DNA from: Streptomyces sp. NBC_00554
GTDB lineage: Bacteria; Actinomycetota; Actinomycetes; Streptomycetales; Streptomycetaceae
Direction: 5' to 3'
DNA length: 64,000 bases
Assembly (NCBI RefSeq): GCF_041431135.1
Contig: NZ_CP107799.1
Coordinates: 9,750,501-9,814,500, forward strand
A program made the position numbers and the translations under genes. The stretch's first letter is position 1; every line of letters starts with the position of its first letter. The notes beneath the pieces are model-generated. The model was not told where the DNA came from. It ran no database searches and saw only the letters and a list, made by a program, of their open reading frames with translations. This document shows positions 58,952 to 64,000 of this stretch, piece by piece.

Positions 58952-60397
58952 ATGCGAACCCTGGAAACCCTCTCCGGTGGAGAGTGGTTGGCGACCGGCG
59001 AGTGGATCGATGTCCACGACCCCTCCGACCTGCGCACCCCTGTCGCCCGCGTCCCCGCACTGAGCGCCGCCGACGTCACCCGCGCCTATGACCACGCCGA
59101 GCGGGGCTTCGCCGTCTGGAAGCGCACCAGCCCCTTCGAACGCGCCCGGATCATGACGGACGCTGCCCGGCTGCTGCGCGAGCGCGTCGCCGAGATCGCC
59201 GAGGACCTGGCCACCGAGATGGGCAAGACCCGGGCCGAGGCCACGGGCGAGACGATCAAGGCAGCCGACTTCCTGGAGTACTACGCGGGCATCGCCCGCC
59301 AGGGCTACGGAACGCTGGTGCACGACGTACGCCCGGACACCCGGACCAGCTTCCAGCGCGAGCCGATCGGCATCGTCCTCGCGATCACCCCGTGGAACGA
59401 CCCGCTGATCACCCCGGCCCGCAAGCTGGCGCCCACCCTCGCGGCAGGCAACGCGGCTCTCCTCAAGCCGGCCACCGACACCCCGCAGGCCGCCCTGCAC
59501 TTCGCCCGCGCCCTGCACGACGCGGGCCTACCCGCAGGCGTCCTCAACGTGATCACCGGCCGCGGCGCGCAGATCTCCGAGGCGCTGATCTCCGACCCGC
59601 GCCTCGCCGCGCTCACCTTCACCGGGAGCAACGAGGTCGGCGAGGGTCTGCGCGCCCAGCTCGCCAGCCGCAACGTCCGCTTCCAGGGCGAACTCGGCGG
59701 CAAGAACGCCACCGTCGTCCTCGCCGACGCCGACCTCGACGCCGCGGCCAAGGCGGTCGCCGCCGCAGGCTTCGCACAGGCCGGACAGCGCTGCACCGCC
59801 ACCAGCCGGGTGATCGTCGAGCGGTCCGTGTACGAGGAGTTCACCAGCCGGCTGCTCGCCGAGGCCGCCGCACTGCGCGTCGGCCCCGGCCTCGCCGAGG
59901 GCACCACGATGGGGCCGCTGGTGAGCGCCCGCCAGCGCGACGGCGTCCTGTCCGACATCGAACGCGCCGTCAAGCAGGGCGCCACGGTCCTCGCGGGCGG
60001 CGACCAGCCGAAGGCCGAGGCGCTGAGCCACGGCTGCTACGTCAACCCGACCGTGCTCGGTGACGTGACGCCGGACGCGGACATCTGGCACGAGGAGGTG
60101 TTCGGCCCCGTCGTCGCGCTGCGCGCGGTGGACTCCTTCGAGGAGGCCGTCGAGGCGGTCAACGACTCCGACTTCGGCCTCGCGGCCGCCGTCTTCACCC
60201 AGAACCTGGGCGCCGCACACCGGTTCGCCGAAGAGGCCGAGTGCGGGCAGGTCGCGGTGAACACCACCACCTCCGGCTGGGACGTCCACCACCCCTTCGG
60301 CGGTTTCCGCGACTCCGGATCGCCGTTCAAGGAGCAGGGCGAGGAAGCCCTGCGCTTCTACACGCGCGTCAAGACCGTCGCCATCCACTTCGGCTGA
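58952..60397 (+). CDS. Aldehyde dehydrogenase, second copy
   Basis: A 481-residue aldehyde dehydrogenase with Cys281 in QAGQRCTATSR, Glu247 in FQGELGGKN and the cofactor motif ITPWNDPL at 145-152 (Asn-Asp where many have Asn-Phe). It differs clearly from the ALDH at 53420, so it is not a recent duplicate. The ATG has GAAGGA 7 bases upstream. It is followed 29 bases later by an L-2-hydroxyglutarate oxidase-like gene with a separate AAGGAAAGGAGG site. A semialdehyde such as 2-oxoglutarate or glutarate semialdehyde would suit the neighbour, but that is inference. Confidence 0.88.
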   Translation: MRTLETLSGGEWLATGEWIDVHDPSDLRTPVARVPALSAADVTRAYDHAERGFAVWKRTSPFERARIMTDAARLLRERVAEIAEDLATEMGKTRAEATGETIKAADFLEYYAGIARQGYGTLVHDVRPDTRTSFQREPIGIVLAITPWNDPLITPARKLAPTLAAGNAALLKPATDTPQAALHFARALHDAGLPAGVLNVITGRGAQISEALISDPRLAALTFTGSNEVGEGLRAQLASRNVRFQGELGGKNATVVLADADLDAAAKAVAAAGFAQAGQRCTATSRVIVERSVYEEFTSRLLAEAAALRVGPGLAEGTTMGPLVSARQRDGVLSDIERAVKQGATVLAGGDQPKAEALSHGCYVNPTVLGDVTPDADIWHEEVFGPVVALRAVDSFEEAVEAVNDSDFGLAAAVFTQNLGAAHRFAEEAECGQVAVNTTTSGWDVHHPFGGFRDSGSPFKEQGEEALRFYTRVKTVAIHFG

Positions 60398-60426
60398 CGG
60401 CCCGCTGCAAGGAAAGGAGGATGCCG

Positions 60427-61635
60427 ATGGCTGACGAGACGATCGGCATCGTGGGTGCCGGCATCGTGGGTCTTGCCACAGCCCGCGAGATCGCCCTGCG
60501 CCGCCCCGGCACCCGAATCGTGGTGCTGGAGAAGGAGCAGGCGGTCGCCGTCCACCAGACCGGGCACAACTCGGGGGTGGTGCACGCGGGGATCTACTAC
60601 GCGCCGGGCAGCCTCAAGGCGGACCTGTGTGTGCGGGGCGTGTCCATCCTGCGCGAGTACTGCCAGGAACGCGGACTGCCGTACGCGGAGATCGGCAAGC
60701 TCGTCATGGCGGTGCGCCAGGACGAGCTGGGCCGGATGGAGAACCTCTACCAACGGGCGAGGAACAACCACGTGCCCGAGTTGAGGAAGGTCTCCAGGGA
60801 GGAGATCAAGGAGCTCGAGCCCCATGCCGGGGGCATCGCGGCCCTGCACTCCCCGCGCACCGCGATCACCGACTACCCGGCGATCGCCCGTGAGTTCGCG
60901 AAGGACATCGAGGCCGCGGGCGGCGAGGTGCGGCTCGGCTTCCCGGTCACCTCCATCACCAACGTGCCCGGCGGGATCGAGGTGGCCTCCGGGCAGGACC
61001 GGGTACGCGTCGACCGGCTGATCCTCTGCGCGGGCCTCCACTCGGACTCCGTCGCGGGGCTCGCCCAGGACAAGAGGGAACCGAAGATCATCCCGTTCCG
61101 GGGCGAGTACATGCTCCTCAAACCGGAGCGCACGGACCTGGTGCGCGGGCTCATCTACCCGGTCCCGGACCCGCGTTATCCCTTCCTCGGCGTGCACTTC
61201 ACTCCACGCGTCGACGGCTCGGTCGAGGTCGGCCCCAACGCGGTCCTGGCCCTGGCAAGGGAGGGCTACCGGCTCAGCAAGGTCTCGCTCAAGGACCTCG
61301 CCGGACTCGCGGCCTACCCCGGCTCCTGGAGGATGGCGGCCCAGCACTGGCGGACCGGCATCAAGGAGTACCGCGGCTCGCTGTCCAAGGCGGCCTTCAT
61401 GAAGGACGCCAAGCTGTACGTCCCCGGGGTCGGCGTCTCGGACGTGGTCCGCGGCGGGGCCGGTGTACGCGCCCAGGCATTGGACCCGGACGGCACGCTC
61501 GTGGACGACTTCCGCATCCATCAGGTGGGCCGGATCACCGCCGTCCGTAACGCGCCCTCGCCTGCCGCCACTGCCTCCATGGCGATCGCGGAGCACATCG
61601 TCGGCGCCGTCTTCGGCGACGGCTCCGCAACCTGA
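60427..61635 (+). CDS. lhgO: L-2-hydroxyglutarate oxidase-type flavoprotein
   Basis: A 402-residue FAD-dependent oxidase of the DAO/LhgO family. The fold starts GIVGAGIVGLATAREIALRR, followed by QTGHNSGVVHAGIYYAPG, a segment diagnostic for L-2-hydroxyglutarate dehydrogenase/oxidase. The C-terminal GVSDVVRGGAGVRAQALDPD closes the FAD domain. It would oxidise L-2-hydroxyglutarate to 2-oxoglutarate. The ATG at 60427 is preferred to 60421 because GGAGG lies 6 bases before it. It forms a unit with the aldehyde dehydrogenase upstream. Within this cluster the natural substrate may be another 2-hydroxy acid. Confidence 0.86.
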   Translation: MADETIGIVGAGIVGLATAREIALRRPGTRIVVLEKEQAVAVHQTGHNSGVVHAGIYYAPGSLKADLCVRGVSILREYCQERGLPYAEIGKLVMAVRQDELGRMENLYQRARNNHVPELRKVSREEIKELEPHAGGIAALHSPRTAITDYPAIAREFAKDIEAAGGEVRLGFPVTSITNVPGGIEVASGQDRVRVDRLILCAGLHSDSVAGLAQDKREPKIIPFRGEYMLLKPERTDLVRGLIYPVPDPRYPFLGVHFTPRVDGSVEVGPNAVLALAREGYRLSKVSLKDLAGLAAYPGSWRMAAQHWRTGIKEYRGSLSKAAFMKDAKLYVPGVGVSDVVRGGAGVRAQALDPDGTLVDDFRIHQVGRITAVRNAPSPAATASMAIAEHIVGAVFGDGSAT

Positions 61636-61662
61636 GAATGCCCTGCGTACAGCGGACTTTCG

Positions 61663-61679
61663 CGCAACAACTGCTTGCA
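61663..61679. promoter_or_regulatory. Candidate LysR box 4
   Basis: Exact GCAA-N7-TTGC (61664-61678) followed by A, 89 bases upstream of the amidohydrolase ATG. An additional GCAA half site lies 14 bases on. Confidence 0.5.
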
Positions 61680-61767
61680 TCCCCAGGTCTCTGCAAAGGG
61701 CTCACGCCCGCCTAGCGTTCCATCCGCACCACCCCGCCACCCCTGTCGAAGAGAAACGGCCGAAGAC

Positions 61768-62628
61768 ATGTTCGTTGTCGACACCCAGATCCACATCTGG
61801 AAGGAAGAGACCCCGGACCGCCCCTGGGTCCCGGGCGCGCGTGAGCGCATCCGCCTCAACGGGCACCGCGAGGAGGCCTTCTCCTACGAGGAGGCCCTCG
61901 AGCTCATGGACGAGGCCGGCATCAACCGGGCGCTGATCCTGCCCCCCTCCTGGGAGGGCAACCGCATCGACTACGCGCTCGAGGCCTGCGAGGCGCACCC
62001 GGACCGTTTCGGCATCATGGCCCGCGTCCCGCAGGACAACGAGGTCGAGGGCACCGCGATGCTCAAGGACTTCGCGCAGAACCCGCACATCAAGGGCACC
62101 CGGCTCACCTTCCACCGCCCGCAGGACCGCAACTGGATGATCGACGGCACCAACGACTGGTACTGGCCGGTCGCCGAGGAGCTCGCCGTCCCGACCATGG
62201 TGCACGCCCCGATCTGGAAGCGTGAGCTCGGTCAGATCGCCGCCAAGCACCCCGGCCTGAAGATCATCATCGACCACATGGGCATCATGGCCCGCTGCGT
62301 CGACGACGCGATCGGCTACTGGGTCGCGGAGACCGCGGACCTGGCCAAGCACCCCAACATCTACGTCAAGGTCTCGGCTCTCCCCGGCTACTCGACGCAG
62401 CCCTTCCCGAACAAGAACATCGAGCAGTACGTGCGCGAGATGGTCGACAAGATGGGCCCGGAGCGCTGCTTCTACGGCACCGACATCACCCGCCTGCTGG
62501 GCCACGGCATCACGTACACCGACACGGTCGAGCAGTTCACCAAGCACTACGACTTCACGCCCGAAGAGCTTGAATGGATCATGGGCCGCGGCATCAGCGA
62601 GGTCCTTGACTGGCCGATCGAGGGCTGA
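61768..62628 (+). CDS. Amidohydrolase family 2 (TIM-barrel) protein
   Basis: A 286-residue TIM-barrel protein of the amidohydrolase_2 group (2-pyrone-4,6-dicarboxylate lactonase, ACMSD and gamma-resorcylate decarboxylase relatives). The first metal motif reads VDTQIHIW, with Gln where HxH would have its first His. Later positions fit the family: MVHAPIW, IIDHMG and FYGTDITR with the catalytic Asp. The ATG at 61768 is the natural start. It would hydrolyse a lactone or decarboxylate an aromatic or muconic acid. It is followed 13 bases later by the ThDP enzyme, with a candidate LysR box upstream. Confidence 0.84.
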   Translation: MFVVDTQIHIWKEETPDRPWVPGARERIRLNGHREEAFSYEEALELMDEAGINRALILPPSWEGNRIDYALEACEAHPDRFGIMARVPQDNEVEGTAMLKDFAQNPHIKGTRLTFHRPQDRNWMIDGTNDWYWPVAEELAVPTMVHAPIWKRELGQIAAKHPGLKIIIDHMGIMARCVDDAIGYWVAETADLAKHPNIYVKVSALPGYSTQPFPNKNIEQYVREMVDKMGPERCFYGTDITRLLGHGITYTDTVEQFTKHYDFTPEELEWIMGRGISEVLDWPIEG

Positions 62629-62641
62629 GGAAACACCTGAG

Positions 62642-64000
62642 ATGACGGACACCAACAACACGCCAGGCGCCGACGGCGGTGACGCCGTCGTCTCCGCCTT
62701 CAACGCCGTCGGCGCCGACTACATCTTCTGCTCCTCGGGGTCCGAATGGGCCCCGGTCTGGGAGTCCCTGGCCCGGCGACACCGGGACGGGGAGCCCGCA
62801 CCGGAGTACCTGGACCTCACCCACGAGACCGTCGCCGTCGGCATGGCCACCGGCTACGGACTCGTCAAGCGCCGGCCGCAGGGCGTGCTGCTGCACGCGG
62901 CCCCCGGCCTGCTGCAGGGCTCGATGGCGGTCCACGGCGCGCTCCTCGCGGGCGTCCCGATGGTGGTCACCTCCTCGGAGTCGACCACGTACGGCGACGG
63001 GCCGGGGCAGGACCCGGGCGGCCAGTGGTACCGCAACCTGTCGATCGTGGGCGGCCCGCACCAGATCGCCCAGCCGTTCACGAAGTGGTCCAACGAGGCG
63101 GCCAGCGTGCACACCCTGCCCACGATGATCGCGCGGGCGGCGGAACTGTCCTGGCGGGCCCCGGCAGGACCGGCGTACCTCAACATCCCGCTGGAGATCC
63201 TCCTTGAGGACTGGGACGGCCGCGAGGCCAAGCCCATCGTCCCGCCGGGCTCCACCCACAGCTCGCCCGAAGAGGTCGACCCCGTCGCCCAACTGATCCG
63301 CGAGGCCGTCAACCCCGTGATCGTGACGGAGACGGCAGGCCGCGAGGCGGGCGGCTTCGAGGCGCTCGTCGCCTTCGCCGAGGCGTGGAACATCCCGGTC
63401 GTCGAGCCCGACTCGGCGGTGTGCGGCAACTTCCCGCGCACCCACCCGCTGCACGCTGGCAGCGACATCGGGCCGTGGATGGACGAGGCGGACCTGATTC
63501 TGCTCGTCAACTGCCGGGCTCCCTTCTACCCGCCGTCGCGCCGCCCCTCCAAGGCGACGATCGTCGTCATCGACGAGGTGCCGCAGCGCCCGCACGTCGT
63601 CTACCAAGTCCTGTTCGCGGACAAGTACTTGGAAGGCAACGTCGCCAACACCCTGCGCCAACTCGCCAAGCGGGCCAAGGATCTCGACGTGGCCGCTGTC
63701 ACCGCGCGCCGCGCGGCGCAGGAGGAGCGGCACGCCGACGAGCAGGCCGCGATCGCCGCCGTGGAGGTGAAGGCGGCGCAGGCCGAGGGCATCGATCCGG
63801 TGCTCGTCGCCGCGACCCTGCGCGGGCTCCTCGACGGTCAGGACGCGATCGTCGTCGACGAGACCATCACGCACAGCCGTGTGGTCAAGCGCCATGTACA
63901 GACCTCCGACCCCGACTCGTACTTCTATGTGCAGGGCGGTCTCGGCCAGGGCATGGCGGTCGCGCTCGGAGTCAAACTCGCCGCCAAGGAGCGGCCCGTG
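62642..64000 (+). CDS. ThDP-dependent enzyme, acetolactate-synthase type, N-terminal part
   Basis: Runs off the right edge after 453 codons, so the C-terminal cofactor domain (GDG...N) is not seen. The N-terminal Pyr domain has LDLTHETVAVGMATGYGLVK with the ThDP-activating Glu and the VLLHAAPGLLQGSMAVHGAL stretch. A middle TH3-type domain and the opening of the PP domain (YVQGGLGQGMAVALG) follow. The family includes acetolactate synthase, benzoylformate decarboxylase, oxalyl-CoA decarboxylase and IolD-like hydrolases. The gene starts 13 bases after the amidohydrolase and probably acts on its product, most likely decarboxylating a 2-oxo acid. Confidence 0.84.
   Translation, partial: MTDTNNTPGADGGDAVVSAFNAVGADYIFCSSGSEWAPVWESLARRHRDGEPAPEYLDLTHETVAVGMATGYGLVKRRPQGVLLHAAPGLLQGSMAVHGALLAGVPMVVTSSESTTYGDGPGQDPGGQWYRNLSIVGGPHQIAQPFTKWSNEAASVHTLPTMIARAAELSWRAPAGPAYLNIPLEILLEDWDGREAKPIVPPGSTHSSPEEVDPVAQLIREAVNPVIVTETAGREAGGFEALVAFAEAWNIPVVEPDSAVCGNFPRTHPLHAGSDIGPWMDEADLILLVNCRAPFYPPSRRPSKATIVVIDEVPQRPHVVYQVLFADKYLEGNVANTLRQLAKRAKDLDVAAVTARRAAQEERHADEQAAIAAVEVKAAQAEGIDPVLVAATLRGLLDGQDAIVVDETITHSRVVKRHVQTSDPDSYFYVQGGLGQGMAVALGVKLAAKERPV

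Overview
This is about 64 kb of high-GC actinobacterial DNA, almost certainly from a Streptomyces chromosome. The evidence is dense GC-rich coding with GTG and TTG starts, a two-domain chaplin with an LAQTG sortase signal, an NsdA-type regulator, a DUF397 protein, a SpoIIE-type phosphatase with a PAS-like sensor, a large LuxR-type ATPase, and only three TTA codons noticed. No rRNA, tRNA, CRISPR array, intact transposase or replication origin was seen.

Layout. 1-1638: a thiolase/lipid-transfer pair, cut by the left edge. 1722-9560: several small regulated units. An XRE-cupin regulator (3016-3606) appears to control an alpha/beta hydrolase (2305), itself, and an aldolase-RidA-esterase operon (8989 to 6728) through a shared promoter block. 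Between them a TetR regulator with twin operators faces a flavin monooxygenase-SDR operon. 9105-15246: an Lrp/AsnC regulator diverges from an acyl-CoA dehydrogenase, HSD10-like dehydrogenase, E1 alpha, E1 beta and E2 of a 2-oxoacid dehydrogenase, a set that looks like branched-chain amino-acid or acyl-CoA breakdown. 15339-27343: regulators and surface genes (CGNR protein, LuxR ATPase, amidase, a divergent phosphotransferase/NsdA-like pair in which both genes carry a TTA codon, SpoIIE phosphatase, TetR).

27476-35684: oxidoreductases, a Tat-exported phospholipase C, a baeRF3 protein, and an arginine deiminase whose upstream arginine/ornithine antiporter is a pseudogene. That antiporter is split by a 274-bp remnant that looks like an IS200/IS605 element with a TnpB tail, and it also carries deletions. 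35716-43768: secreted proteins, chaplin, acetyltransferases, an MFS/MerR efflux pair and a metallo-hydrolase. 44021-46027: a secreted GH27 alpha-galactosidase with a lectin domain and a strong operator-like palindrome.

46186-64000 (runs off the right edge): a large catabolic cluster. It has a cupin protein, a carboxymuconolactone decarboxylase-like protein, a sugar-type ABC importer, a LysR regulator, an extradiol-type dioxygenase, two aldehyde dehydrogenases, an FAH-family enzyme, a second VOC protein, an alpha/beta hydrolase, a GlcG/HbpS-like protein, a MetE-like protein with lost zinc ligands, an ABM monooxygenase, an L-2-hydroxyglutarate oxidase-like enzyme, an amidohydrolase and a ThDP enzyme. 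Four promoter regions in it share a GCAA-N7-TTGC box, suggesting one LysR regulon. The dioxygenase-ALDH-FAH order resembles homoprotocatechuate-type meta cleavage, but the substrate is not known. This is the best candidate for an undescribed system in the window.
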